Source of the DNA: Hygrocybe punicea
Lineage: Eukaryota > Basidiomycota > Agaricomycetes > Agaricales > Hygrophoraceae
Length of the DNA: 64,000 nucleotides
Reading direction: 5' to 3'
NCBI GenBank assembly: GCA_963556145.1
Contig: OY744466.1
Location: forward strand, 5,751,820-5,815,819
The position numbers and the translations under genes are program-made. A model generated the notes under the pieces. That model made no database searches. It was not told where the DNA came from and saw only the letters and a list, made by a program, of their open reading frames with translations. This document shows positions 12,159-24,166 of this stretch, one piece after another; position 1 is the stretch's first letter; every line of letters starts with the position of its first letter.

Positions 12159-14340
12159 CTGCAACACGGTTTAGCACCCCTGCGGGATTGCGTTCTTGCA
12201 ATCCTTTGGTACTCGTCATCAATGATCCTCATCTCGAGGTCCATGTTGCGTCACCAATGCATGGTCGTTGGGCGATATGCAATCTCGAGATCGTCATCGT
12301 CGGCGTCGCTGTCTTCTGAACTCATCCCGTCTTCTCCCAAATTTTCCATCACTGACTTTAACCACTCCCAATTGTCGACATCTGGTGCCTCCTCCTGTTC
12401 TTTGCAACCGATGGTCTCCTTTATGATAGTTAGCCGACGATTGAATTTCTGGGGGCGATTGTTTAGCTTGTTTTTTGTTGAAGATTTCCGCAGATGCACC
12501 GCAACACGTCGTTCTCTCCTCCTAGCAAACTTCAACTGCTTATCCTTGTGTGCGATTATTCGACCTTCCACTTGTGCCGGAGTTTCCAGTGTATCCGTAT
12601 CTGTCAGCTTTGGCTGACCGAGCCTCCAGGCGGCCCTCACCCGCTTGTATCTACCTTGCAGAATGTCGTGAAAGTAGGCCGTTGACCTTTCCGGCAACCG
12701 AAGTCCTGATTTCCTACAAGCTTTTCTCATCTTCTTCACCAAGATGTCCAAGATGGCAGCGTTCCATTCGCTGTTGGGACCAGCCCTCATGTCGAAATGG
12801 AGGTCCTTCAAATCAGGCTCTGCTCTTCCTTCCTTGTGCGCGTGAACAATTGCAGGGGTCGCAGACCTTTGTCCCATAAAGTCATCGTCGCCATCGACTT
12901 TGAAAACTTCCTTGAAAACTTGGCGGGATATATCCTGTTCAGAGGTCCGTCAATCAATAGCGCAGAATGCGACACACATGCACTCACCAAAAAAATTGAC
13001 GGGATTTCGGCAGTCTCCGCCTCCTTTATCGCCAGGACATCCTGATCAACGTTCGATTTTCGTCCTCGGCGCCTGGTAGTCTGTTTTGGTGGCCCGCAGG
13101 CGGCTTGCTGCAGTATTAATCGCAGCATGTCGAGGGCTTCTTCTCCTTTATGCTTCTGTCGTCTAGACGCCTTTGACCTATGGGGATACTTTCCTTTGCC
13201 CATTGTGCGTCCATTATCCTCACTCGATTCACCTTCTGTTTCCTCACTAGTTGAAGATGCAGTAGTATCCGACTTGGCGTTGCTCTCGCTTCCTGTGTCT
13301 GACGATTCAGAGTCCATTGTCTAGCATGCCATAAACTTTCTTGCATCGACAGGCAAATATCCAGCCGACGCACCTGTTCACGATTTCTTAGCACGGGAGT
13401 CCCTGAGCGGTTCTTGTGTTTTGATCGCAGTTCTGCCATAAATTTGCTGGTGGATGGAGTTGCTGCTCTGGATTTCGGTTTCTTGCTCACGTATGCTGGT
13501 CCCTTCGGTGTTTTCTTTGATTCACTCGCCTCCGGTGGATCACGGACGGGTTGCTGCATCTTGTTGGACCATCGGGCTTCCATAGCTGCGATTTCTTGCT
13601 CTTTCTCGGCCTGAGGGGTGTCATTCTAAATATGATGACTTATCACAATAATACACACCAGCGAGCGTCTCAACATCATGTCAACTTCTTTCCGGTGCGC
13701 TTCCTCCCTTGCTTGGACTCTCGCATTCAACTCCATCATAAGAGCTTCAAATCGTATTTCATATTCGTGGCGAGTTGCTTCTTCCTTTTCTTGCGCAAAT
13801 TTCTCTAATTCCTTCAATCTCGTCTCCAGTTTTGCCTCCATGTGTTGGACAGTGGTTTGATTCTTTAAACGAGTGAGTAAATTACACTTAGGACTTGTCG
13901 GGGACGAACCTTCTGTCTCAGTTTCCAGATTCTATACTGAGAGAACTCTAGCTGCTCTCGGAGATACTTCTCATCACGTGAGTATCTATCATCCTGTTTT
14001 TCCACGATTTGACGTTTATGCTGAATGCTATGATTAGTTTCGATGCTCCTTGAGATATTTGCCGCCAACGTACAGGACTGACAGTCTGATCATTCATCCG
14101 TACCAGCGTGAAGTTGTTGTCGTTCATCTCCTCATCCTCGTCATCGAAGCGGTCTTCTACTCCCAGGACTGGAGCATTTGTTGTCACCGAAACGTCCATC
14201 TCCACACCTGAAGCAGCCGGTGCTTCTTGACCGGAGGGAACTGAGTGAGGATCGGAGGGAACTGAGTGAGGATCAGAGGGAACTGAGTGAGGATAGAAAG
14301 ATGTGCCGTGAAGTTCTCCTGGACTCAGTCCATGAGACAT
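11993..14340 (-). pseudogene. Six-exon Agaricomycete family gene of unknown function with a nonsense codon near its end
   Basis: Exons on the minus strand: 14074-14340, 13910-14020, 13659-13862, 13374-13610, 12988-13320 and 11993-12934. All introns are 47-53 nt and phase 0, giving ~697 codons. Exon 1 holds three 21-bp repeats encoding PHSVPSD. Exons 2-3 form a charged coiled coil (MEAKLETRLKELEKFAQEK). Exon 5 is Ser-rich then basic (TRRRGRKSNVDQDV). The last exon has a conserved region, MGQRSATP to GMSSEDSDADDDD, and an ending FYNENWLVRQT..ELMVE. An in-frame TGA at 12251-12253 lies between MHW and RNMDLEM, where relatives I recall have an arginine, so CGA to TGA is likely. The family is common near transposons, but I know no function. 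The final ~165 bases lie in the left 1040-bp arm and are duplicated at 17921-18086. Confidence 0.68.
14234..14296 (+). repeat. Three 21-bp tandem repeats in coding sequence
   Basis: GGAGGGAACTGAGTGAGGATC-like unit three times; in frame with the minus-strand gene it repeats PHSVPSD. Confidence 0.85.
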
Positions 14341-14466
14341 GGTGTCGGGGTGTGGGATGGAGAAAGAAGACGATCGTCGGTCGGAAGGCTTTTAAGACTA
14401 ATGTAATTCTTGTTGAAAACAATAATTATTGAGGCATCTTCGACAATGACTCACTGACGCTCCGGT

Positions 14467-14690
14467 CGTGGAATAGAAATTATATTTATTGTTTTAATTC
14501 TCTGGCTCGGCGGTCTACGTGATAGCGCGCTTTTCCTAAATGCATCCGGTCATTTATTGTTCCAACTCTGACCCTGAAAAATAGAAATTATATTTATTGT
14601 TTTAATTCTCTGGCTCGGCGGTCTACATGATAGCGCGCTTTTCCTAAATTCTTCCGGTCATTTATTGTTCCAACTCTGACTCTGAAGGCG
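14467..14690 (+). repeat. ~107-bp tandem duplication
   Basis: Two head-to-tail copies of an AT-rich block containing TTATTGTTTTAATTCTCTGG and TCATTTATTGTTCC, with a partial third copy to about 14730. It lies in the spacer between the diverging genes at 14340 and 14989. Confidence 0.85.
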
Positions 14691-14988
14691 GCGGCCTATC
14701 TCGAATGATCGCGCCCTTCCTAAATTCCAGTTATTTATTATGATGACGATGCCTGACAATTAGTATGGCTACTATCCAACTCTGGCCTATTGTATGACGA
14801 TGCCTGACATCTTCCAATTGCCCACTCCTATCGCCCGGATGTTTTTTATTCATATCGTGTGGTCGCGCGCATTTATTTCCAACAATACAGTTAAATTGTT
14901 GAAATACACCTGCAATTGCCTCACATTGCCCGCTCTCATTGCCCGCTCCCATTGCCCTCTCCCATTGCCCTCTCCCATTGCCCCGTTC

Positions 14989-15830
14989 ATGGTTTCAGAA
15001 TCAATCCCCCCTTTCTTTGAGGCTGGGCCTCCGCCACCTTCATATCCCCTCCTTACCATCCAGGCCGACCTCGCCTATGTGTCCACTCCTGCTGTCCCTA
15101 CGATAACAGCTATGGAGGAACTCAGCCTGCGTAGAGGCCCGACTCCGACCAGTCGTGCTCCCAGTCGTGCTCCCAGTTGTGCAGCCAGTCGTGCTCCCAG
15201 CTCTGGCCCGAGTCGCACAGTCAAACGCTTACCGCCCCGCTCCTCATCTCCCTACGTCGTACCGGCGCCTAAGGTTAAACCAAAGGTCGCTTTCACTAAT
15301 GCGGATCTAGCGTCCAAATCGGCTGAGTCATCGTGCCTTTCCAATATTGATGAGTCGTCTGAGTCAAGCGATGAATTGGAAGATGGCCTCATACGAAAGC
15401 CTGCTGGTCAGGTTGGTCGGCCCAACAGAGGTGGATACAATCTTGAGGATGCCATGAATTGGCCACCAAAGACGTTTAAGAAATTCCAGGTGGGTGGAGA
15501 ACTTTCTGCTGTGTTGTGCCTGCTGACAGTGAATACAGAGATATGTGCACAAGCTCATTAACACTCACCTCGATACCACGCAAAGTTACCAACCACAGAA
15601 GGAGAATCTTCGCCAGGCTGTGCGAGATACGGTCAGCCTTTTTTTTCTGATTGTGAAAATAACTCTAAACATACAAACAGGCAACGGCAGCCTTTCCTGA
15701 ACTTGCAAAATACGAAGGCTGTTGGCCAGTGAATGACGTTATGATGTTACGTTTAAAGAATACATCACGATGTGAGAAATTGACGATACAGAAGTTGGCT
15801 GCGGGGACAAAAGGGAAGGGTCGGGAGTAA
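14989..15830 (+). CDS. Short three-exon gene of unknown function, cargo of the giant transposon
   Basis: Exons 14989-15489, 15539-15631 and 15681-15830 (247 residues), with clean GT..AG introns of 49 nt. The N-terminal half is low complexity, rich in Pro/Ser/Arg (SRAPSRAPSCAASRAPS). The conserved part spans the two introns: NWPPKTFKKFQ, then RYVHKLINTHLDTTQSYQ, then AFPELAKYEGCWPVNDVMM and LRLKNTS. I recall this module as recurrent in Agaricomycetes near transposases; function unknown. After LKNTS the normal tail seems to be replaced by repeat-derived sequence, because the stop lies inside a triplicated 90-bp block. The gene may therefore be truncated. Confidence 0.55.
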
Positions 15831-16048
15831 ATGCGTCGTTGCAATTGTCGTCGTAAATAATCAGCCGTCGCAGTGAATTGAGAAATTGATGATATGGAGA
15901 CAAAAGGAAAGGGTCGGGAGTAAATGCATCGTTGCAATTGTCGTTGTAAATAATCGGTCGTCGCAGTGAATTGAGAAATTGACGGTTGCGGAGACAAAAG
16001 GAAAGGGTCGGGAGTAATGCGTCGTTGCAATTGTCGTTGTAAATAATG
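15774..16048 (+). repeat. Three ~90-bp tandem repeats
   Basis: Three head-to-tail copies of a block with GAGAAATTGA, ACAAAAGGAAAGGGTCGGGA and TTGCAATTGTCGTTGTAAAT. The first copy supplies the stop codon of the preceding gene. Confidence 0.85.
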
Positions 16049-16261
16049 AGAGTCAGGCAGCCATGCAGGCGACAGGAGCATCAGTCGTGCTCTCTCGTCG
16101 CCTACTCTCATCGCCTAGAAACAAAATAGGTAGAACAATTAGCAGGAACAGAGACTTGCACCTACATAAAGGGCGGGTGTCTCTTGTTTCGCCACCCATA
16201 AAATCACTTGTTTGCGCAGGTCGCCCACTCCATCGTACTCGCTCACACTCCCTATCTAACC

Positions 16262-17909
16262 ATGTATCAATTGTTCCAATTGATCACATCGTTGTACACG
16301 CTTGTCGCACGTCTCAAAGGTCATACCGATGCTGTCTACTGGCTTGCAGTATCACCAAACGGCGACTTACTCGCCAGCGCCGGTGAGTAGTCATTAACGA
16401 CTTCCTAGTAAGTATATTTAATCTATGTGATGATAGGAGGAGATGGTGTAAGGATATGGGACTTACAAAAGCACCAACACACCTTGGTTTCCCAAAGCCA
16501 CATCCTGCGAGGACCTACCACTTGCATTGGGTGGGTCAGTGGTAAAGATGATTCGTCTGCAAAGGTATGTTACGGATCAGCATTGGGCTACCTCGTCGTC
16601 TGCCAAGTTCTTCCTGAGGTGTGTGCTGTGCCGTTCAAAATGTAGAAAAGAAACTCAGGCCCTCTAGACCTGGGAACTTTGCGCCAAGCGAATTGCAACC
16701 GGCCAGGAGATTATCTGTATGGCTGTAGGCGACATGTGCCATGATGGGTCTGTGCGTATCACCCTTGGCACCGGTGACAGGGTAGTCCAAGTCCTCAAGA
16801 CTGACTCCAAGGGCGAACTTCATTCCGTGTTCAGCATCCGACTGGACACCACAGTTCCGATTACTGTTGGCTTCGTTGATAACACTGCTAAAGATATTCT
16901 GATATTCAGCCTTTACGATGGCAAGATGTAAGTGATTCCTTACTCCTCTATTTCGATGGTAGATTTGAGTTTGTCATACAGGCACACATTAAGAGGCGAC
17001 AACGGGAAAGAAATTTCAACCATAGATCTTGGCGGTATGATGTGGGTACTCGCTCACCTCTTTTTGAAAATATCTCATCCAGGAACAGAGGTAGCGCTGC
17101 AGTCAGCTATGGTCAAAATCAATTTGTCGTCGACAGCGTTACGAATGGTTTCAATTTATATCAGCTCGACAACGGGCACTGGAAGCGCAATTTTCCAACT
17201 GGCACGCCTACCCGTAAACTTCCCAAACGTGTTGCCTTCGCAGAGGACACTGGGGTTGTCGTGGGTGGGAGCGATCACGGCGCCGTCTACGTGTTCGATA
17301 AGAGGACTGGTTCGCCGCTCCACATCCTGCATCACCAAGAGCATGGGATGGTGCAAACGATCACGGTAAGCATACGAATATTCAGCAGGATGACTTACGA
17401 TAACGTTGGTACAGACACACGACCGAAAAGACCGGAGCATGATAGCCAGCGCATCGTCCACCAGGTGCGGGGAAACCTCTATCTGCATCTGGGTGCGGAA
17501 GAATCGTCAGGCAAAACGTACGAAGCCAATGGAAGTCTCGACGGGTAATCACTTAATGCAATTGGTAATGCTGGTGGCGACCGTGCTATTCCTTTATCAA
17601 AATTTCATTGGACGTGATTTTCACCTCAGCAAGAGCATCCGCCGCAACGTCATAGACCCCTGGGTTCACAACGCCAAATGGCAGGTCCAGCAACCTGAGA
17701 CGGTCCATGGGAGTGATGAAAACTTGGGTGAGGCCATGGTTCCATCGATGGCTCCAAAGGTCCACAGGAACGGTGAGACTTTTAGCGAGGAACAGGTCGT
17801 TGCGATTATCAAGGGAATGCGGCAGGCTATCGCGAGAAAAGAGAAAGAGAAGAGGGATGATGAGCCGGTGACCTCCCTGATGGTACCTAAGGATGTGATT
17901 TACGTTTGA
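16262..17909 (+). CDS. WD40-repeat protein with a C-terminal transmembrane helix, cargo of the giant transposon
   Basis: Six exons: 16262-16382, 16437-16618, 16668-16927, 16982-17034, 17091-17365 and 17415-17909. The fourth intron could also be 17042-17082; either choice keeps frame and gives about 461-467 residues. WD40-like blades are visible: HTDAVYWLAVSPNGDLLAS, GGDGVRIWDL, HDGSVRITLGTGD, FVVDSVTNGFNLYQLDNG, VVGGSDHGAVYVFDKRTG, SASSTRCGETSICIWV. A hydrophobic helix near the end (LMQLVMLVATVLFLYQNF) suggests membrane anchoring with the propeller on one side; the tail is charged (KEKEKRDDEP). I recognise this architecture as common in Agaricomycetes, without a known role. All exons are open, so it looks intact. 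Its stop lies 11 bases before the right 1040-bp arm. Confidence 0.75.
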
Positions 17910-17920
17910 CTCAGACGAAT

Positions 17921-18960
17921 GATAAGGGACGGTAGGAATACCATCAGTGTTCGCGATCCCGTTTGTGAGCTACCCGCTTGCTTTTACAATGAGAACTGGC
18001 TCGTCCGGCAGACAGACAAGTATATTATACGCGTGCTGAAACCAGCAAGGATGAAATTTGTATGGAGGGAACTGATGGTCGAATAATACTGTACATAATG
18101 TGGTCGAATAATACTGTACATAGTGTGGTGGAATAATGTATTCCGCAGGACGGAAATGGTCATGAAATTGAAAAGGGTGCGATTAAGCTGAACTGATGGA
18201 AACGCGGCGTGGCGCGGCTGTTGAGAGGCCGATGAGGAGATGGGAGCGCCAGATAAGTTCTCTACGGCTCAGCTGCTGAGAGTGCCGATGAGGAGATGGG
18301 AGCGCCAGGACAGTGGAACCAAAGCGCTGCCATTAAGGTCGAGATGGAAGCACCAGGTAAGCTCTCTACGGCTCAGCCATGGAGAGGTGACGATGAAGAA
18401 GGAGGGGTGCCAGGTGGGGTATTGAGCGAGTGCCTGCCAATGAGGAAATGGGAGCGCCAGGTAGACAAGGTGCCAGGTAAGTTCTCTGCAGCTCAGCCGT
18501 TGAGAGGGCGACGATGAGGAGTCCACGACGGTGAGGAGACGGGAGCGCCCAGAATTCTCTACGGCTCAGCCGCTGAGAGTGCCGATAATGAGATGGGAGC
18601 GCCAGGTACGACACGACGACGGTGAGGAGATGGGCGGGTGCCAGGTAAGTTCTCTACGGCTCAGCCATTGAGAACTGGATGAGAGCTCTTTGACGACTCA
18701 GTCGTGAGGAGCTGGGATGTTTGTCCCTGTTGACGCGTCAGTTTAGTCATATTGTTTTCTGACTTAGTCATGTTTTTTTCTTCAACGTTCGCCAGTACAA
18801 AGTACCAGCAAGCAACTACCCTTCCTAGGTCCCCTCGTTCGCCCGTACATAGTACTAGCGAGCTTACCTTTGGTCTTCCTCGTGGTCGCCTACCTGGTCC
18901 CCTTCCTGGTTCCCTCGTGGTCCCCTACTGGTTCAGGTCACTCCCATTGCATCTGGTCTC
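17921..18960 (-). repeat. Inner 1040-bp inverted repeat, right arm
   Basis: Reverse complement of 11119-12158. 17921-18086 is a 3' fragment of the gene at 11993-14340 (IRDGRNTISVRDPVCELP ...). The rest forms the upstream region of the Tnp2 gene, which starts 36 bases beyond the arm. Confidence 0.9.
18205..18685 (-). repeat. Subterminal short-repeat array, right inner
   Basis: About eight copies of the CTCTACGGCTCAGCCG-type motif in the orientation opposite to the left half. It lies ~300-800 bp upstream of the Tnp2 start. Confidence 0.8.
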
Positions 18961-18995
18961 GTACGAGCCATCTCCTAGGTCTTCTCTCGTTATAC

Positions 18996-21900
18996 ATGCC
19001 CCGTCGATCAGCCGTTGTATACTGCACCTGTTTGGAGTGCCGCCGCATCAATGTGAATGGCCTTCCATTCTCCTCTTCAGTCGAGAGGACTGCACATCTG
19101 GCTCGTATCAGATTGGAACTCGACGCTGATGCAGCCCTGTCAGGACCAGATACAACCCTGGATCCCGAAATTTACGCTGCGCAGGTTCTCACTTCGACCC
19201 TTTTGGATCCGGCACCTGATCCATTTAACCAGCCTTCAAAACTTTGGACGTCCCGCATGGCTTTCCAGGCAGAGAGCAATCAGGTTACACCCGATCTTCA
19301 TATCGATGACATTATTGATGGTGTGCGCCGTCTCAACTTGACGACTAGTGTCCAACCTCCTGCATCCCTTTCTGTCTCCCCCTCAGCTAATTTGCAGCTT
19401 CCTACGGAATCCTCTCAGCTGATAAATGCTTTCACTCGTCTAAACATATCTGCTCCCCCACCGACCGCAACCCCTGCATTACCGGATTTACCCACTTCTT
19501 CTTCGGCACGTCGACCTCTTCGCCGCACCGATCGCAAGACCACAAAATCCCTCGACATATTGCAGAACATACGTACACGCCTATCCCTTACTCTGAAGAG
19601 TTTGTCTGCGCCATCTCACCAGATCCTCTGCAAAGCTGAATCGGAAATCGACATCCTCCGTGAAGCCCTGGAGAAAGTCAATTGTCGCCACCCACTGGTG
19701 GTACAGTCGAAACAGGAACTTTCCGCAAAGCTTGAGACATTAACGACACGGGCCAGCGAACTACGATGCTCTTTTCCTCGACCCCATACTCCCATGATCT
19801 TTGATTCTAGTAAGAAAATTCATCAAATTTCCCTTGGAATATGTATTCACGGTGCTACAGGTCATCATTACGAGTGTCTTGTCGATGAATGCACTACTGC
19901 TGCCCAGGTTTCAATGTTTCTTGGTGTTGTCTGTTGCGTCATCATGGGAGTCAGCCAGCGCGCAGGGGATCTCATCATGGGCCTTTTACGTCTGGTTATT
20001 CGCCTTCTTTCTGCAAAACCTGACGGAAGCATGGATCCACTACAAGCCCGTACTATGCGGCAAGTCCCTCGCTCTATCAAGGAAGCCCTCGTGAAGTTCA
20101 ACCTAGTTAGTCGAAGTACCATATACGCAGTATGTCCTGCATGCCATGCCACCTATCCACCTCTTGCAAAGCCGGATAATGCTGGTTATCCGGAGCGTTG
20201 CACAAACCGACCTATCCCCAAAAACGGCCCTTGCGACACGCCATTACTTCAGGATGCATTGGGGGATGGTCAACGAAAACCAATCAAACCATTTGTCTAT
20301 CACCATTTCGCTGACTACCTGGCAGGACTGCTATCACAATATGAGGCTGTGATGGACAAGTCATGCAATGACTGCTTCAAATCTGTTCGGCAATCCTCAA
20401 ACCCCAATCCAATCAGAGGCGTATTTGATGCCAAATTCATTCGGAGTTTTGAGGGGCCTGTTCCTGGCCACTTGTTCATCCAGCGCCCAGGTGATGAAGG
20501 TCGTTATCTTTTTGCCCTAAATGTTGATTTCTTCAACGTCGAGGGGTTGCGAACACGGGGTTCCGCTACTTCGTGTGGAATTATATCTTTAGCCTGCCTG
20601 AATTTACCTCCCGAAATTCGTTATAAACCCGAAAATATGTACCTTTCGTTAATACCTGGTCCAACTGAACCACACCTCACGGAACTCAATCATTACATTC
20701 GTCCTTTGGTCAGTGATATGGTAGTTGCTTGGGATGATGGAATATATATTTCTCAAACCCCCAGATACCAGAAAGGTCGCCAAACTTGTAGCACTATTGC
20801 CCTTGCTGTCAATGACCTTCCTGCTGCTCGCAAAATTGCATCATTGGCATCTCACAACAGCCACTTTTACTGCTCCGTGTGCCAGTGCCATCACCTAGAT
20901 ACTCGTGGCTCGACAAATTTCAAGGACTGGCGAGTTCGCGATCATAAAGAAATGAGGAGACTTGCGGAATCCTGGAGGGATGCTCCAACTTCTGTCCACC
21001 AAACCAAGATTTTCCAGGCTTGCGGTATTCGGTGGTCAGAACTCTGGCGTTTACCATACTGGAATCCAACTCAGCAGCTTGTCATCAATAGCATGCACTG
21101 CATACTTGAGTGTATTTCTTCATACCATTCCCGAGATGTACTTGGTCTATCAGCTGCCGCTGCCGCTGAAAAACTACCAATTGTCCGACCTTTCTCCTAC
21201 AAATTCTCTAATCCTACCTCAGATGCAATGAATGAACGCTGCTCCCAACATGTTCACGAAATCCATTCTCTTCTTACTGCTCCTATTACGCCTGAACAAA
21301 CTTTAGAGAAACTCTCAGAGCGACTGCAGAAAAAAAATTTGCCCGCAATACGATTTGTTGTGGATGACCTTGGCCTTACTGTTGAGCCTGATCCCTCAGA
21401 TACACGGGCAATTGTTAGGAAAAGGGATTTCGTTAAGTCTCTTGTGAATTGGGTATGCAACACTCGCACCTGATAGTGTTAATCAACTAACAATTTACAG
21501 CGGCAGGAGAAACCTTTCGAAGCGCCAAATCAGCCCATCAAAGTCGTGACACCTCAAGTTCTCCAATGCGTTCGGGATGTTATCAAAGATACAATCACAC
21601 CATCCTGGGTGAGGTCAGTTCCGTACAACTTTGGAGATGCGGCGGCAGGAACTCTAAAGGCTGATGAATGGCGAACCATGTACACGATATATCTTCCAAT
21701 TGCTCTTATTAGTTTGTGGGGGGTTGACAAGCTGCATCCATCCACCAATGCTGCACGACAAATGCGTGCAATACTAGATCACACCATGGCTCTCGTCTCT
21801 GCTATCACTATTTCGTGTTTGCGGACAATGACACCGATACGGGCCACATCATTCCGCTCTCATATTGTTGCATGGATAAACGATCTCAAGAAACTCCACC

Positions 21901-22712
21901 CCCATGCCAACCATCACACATATCACCATCTGGCTGTTCACATCTACAATTTCCTCCTCCTCTTTGGACCAGTACAATCCTGGTGGTGTTTCCCATTTGA
22001 ACGTCTTATCGGTCTGCTGCAGTGTTTACCCCACAATCATAAGTTTGGTGAGCCACTGTTTACGATTACTGGTCCAGCTTTAAGTAATCTCAATTTATGG
22101 CTAGGTCAACTAGAGAGTAGATTGACTGAAGCCTTCATGCAAGGAGCAAGGCTCAGATGTTGGATTGGAAGATCGGATAGCCCTCCCGCAATCCAGGAAT
22201 GCAAGGTACTTTTCCGAAAGGCATATGGTTCTGATCCGCGCCAATCCATTGATGGGGATAACGACGAGGATGATCTCGAGGAGAAACAAGAAGTCTCAAC
22301 ACCTACCACCCTCCAGACTGTTGTTAAAAGTAAAAACGTGGTTTTGCGTGCACGATTCAAGCATCTGGGAGTTGTTTATGCACGATCATCTACTCATCTG
22401 GGAAATAGTCTGATCATGTACTACCCAGGGGTCAGCAAATCTTTGGCACCGGTACCTGGGAGTATCCAACACATATTTGAAAGGGAGGGTAAAACTATGT
22501 TCGCTATGAGGAGATATCTCCGAAAACAACCCAACGTTATTGATCCCTTCAGCTCTTACCACGATTTTCCGGCGCAGCTCTGGTCTTCTGAGATGAGAGA
22601 TGAATTGGAACTTGTGGATCCTGATTCAATTTTCTGTCACTTCGCCTGCAGGAAATGGAACGCTGGACATGTTGTTGTCCTCTCACTCCCTAAGGTCCGC
22701 ACTGAGCAATAA
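18996..22712 (+). CDS. tnp2: Tnp2-family (CACTA/EnSpm, fungal Plavaka-like) transposase
   Basis: Exons 18996-19809, 19861-21452 and 21501-22712 give 1205 residues, frame exact. Intron 1 is 51 nt without a stop, so retention would add 17 residues. The start ATG gives MPRRSAVVYCTCLECRR, with a Cys pair typical of these N-termini. The Tnp2 core is clear at ~490-620: ALNVDFFNVEG, CLNLPPEIRYKPENMYLSLI, PGPTEPHLTELNHYIRPLV, then FYCSVCQCHH, a Cys/His pair. Near 950 is the block LLFGPVQSWWCFPFERLIG, matching the DUF4218-like region that follows the catalytic part in CACTA transposases. It would cut and join the element ends (CAC..GTG) and make 3-bp target duplications, as seen here. It is open throughout, so the element may still be autonomous. 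Its upstream region is the right 1040-bp arm. Confidence 0.88.
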
Positions 22713-24166
22713 CAGCCAACAATGTACTAACCTCCAGACAGTACTAGGTTGCATGGAATTGAAGGTTGAATAACTATTGTGTATAATAATTCAAAACAAT
22801 GAATGTATCGACAATGGAGCCTCTGCAGTTGAGTCACTGGGATGACGGTAAAGTTCTCGGGTGCTCAGCCATTTGAGAAGTTCCAATGTCAGGCCACAAC
22901 GGCGGCGAGAATATGAAAGCAGCGCTAAAGTGCAGTGGTGTGCCGATGATGAGAGGAAAGGGTGCCGAGATGGAAGCGCCAGGTAAGCTCTCTGTGGCTC
23001 AGCTGCTGAGAGTGCTGATGAGGATATGGAAGCGTCGTTGAGAGTATGGGAGTGCCAGGTAAGTACTCTGTGGCTCAGCTGTCCGGAGGGTGACAATGAG
23101 GTGTCCACGACCAGAGTTCTCTATGGCTCAGCTGTTGAGAGGAGAGGGTTCTGATAAGGAGATGGGAGCGCCAGGTATTACAGTTCTGTATGACACGGCG
23201 ACGGTGAGGAAATGGACGGTGTAGATGCGGGTTCTTGGTGGCTTCGGAACTATATAAAGAAATAAATAAAGATCCTAACCAGAGGGTGTCAGCGTAGAAG
23301 TGACTGGATAAATCAGTGTCGGGAATAGAAGTAAAAAGAAGGGAATGTTAGTAAAAGTAAAGCCGCCGCGTAAAACTGGACTAATAACAACGAAGCCGGC
23401 GATGAACGGAGTGAAAACGGACAAATAATAAAGAACCCGACGATGCCGACGATGTCGGGTATGGCGGGTCAGGTCGGGTTGGGTCGGAAACGATGAACAA
23501 ATATACGGGAACAATGATAAAGTCGACGAAGTGAACTATAAAAAGCTAAGGATCTACGTGGACGAGCATTTGAAGGGATTAAAACAATTCTGACTATGAG
23601 GGAAACGGGGACTAATGGTATGTTATTTTGTGCAGTCGTCGGGGACCGTTTTTATAGTACAGGAAACAGTAATCTACTTTCGGACATGTCTACTTCGGCC
23701 GATGGTAAGCTACAAAGAAAGGTTGGAATGGGGATATGGAAAAGGGGGGTTGCAAAGCAACGAAGACAGGAAATGGAGGGGAAAACGAATATGCAAGGAA
23801 AAGATCTAGAAAGTCCTACATATCTCCGAAAAGACGAGGGGATGCATAATTAAGGTAAATCCGAAGTCAGGGATTGAGTCCGAAGAGATCCATCTCCTGG
23901 AATTGGAACTCCGAGGCGTTTGAGGCTGCCGGATTTAGCCCAAAAGCGGCCGTCACAAAGCGGCATGTGTCGGGTTACGTCGGTCACGTCGGGTCACGTC
24001 ACGTCACGTCACGTCGGGTTACGTCGGGTTCGAATGCAAGTCGAATGGCGGCAACGGGTTGCTCCGGATTCGTGATATATCGATGATACGGACTCAGAGG
24101 GATGTCGACCCTCTACAACGGGTGCCAGGAAAGTTCTCTACAGCTCAGCCGTTGAGAACTGGATGA
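22713..24166. other. Non-coding 3' region of the giant transposon with subterminal repeats
   Basis: Five reversed copies of the CTCTRTGGCTCAGC-type motif lie at 22840-23165, and one more at 24130-24160 abutting the right terminal repeat. 23940-24030 has GTCGGGTTACGTCGGGT-like short repeats. Open frames at 23596-23853 and 23615-23809 have no recognisable features. Confidence 0.6.
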
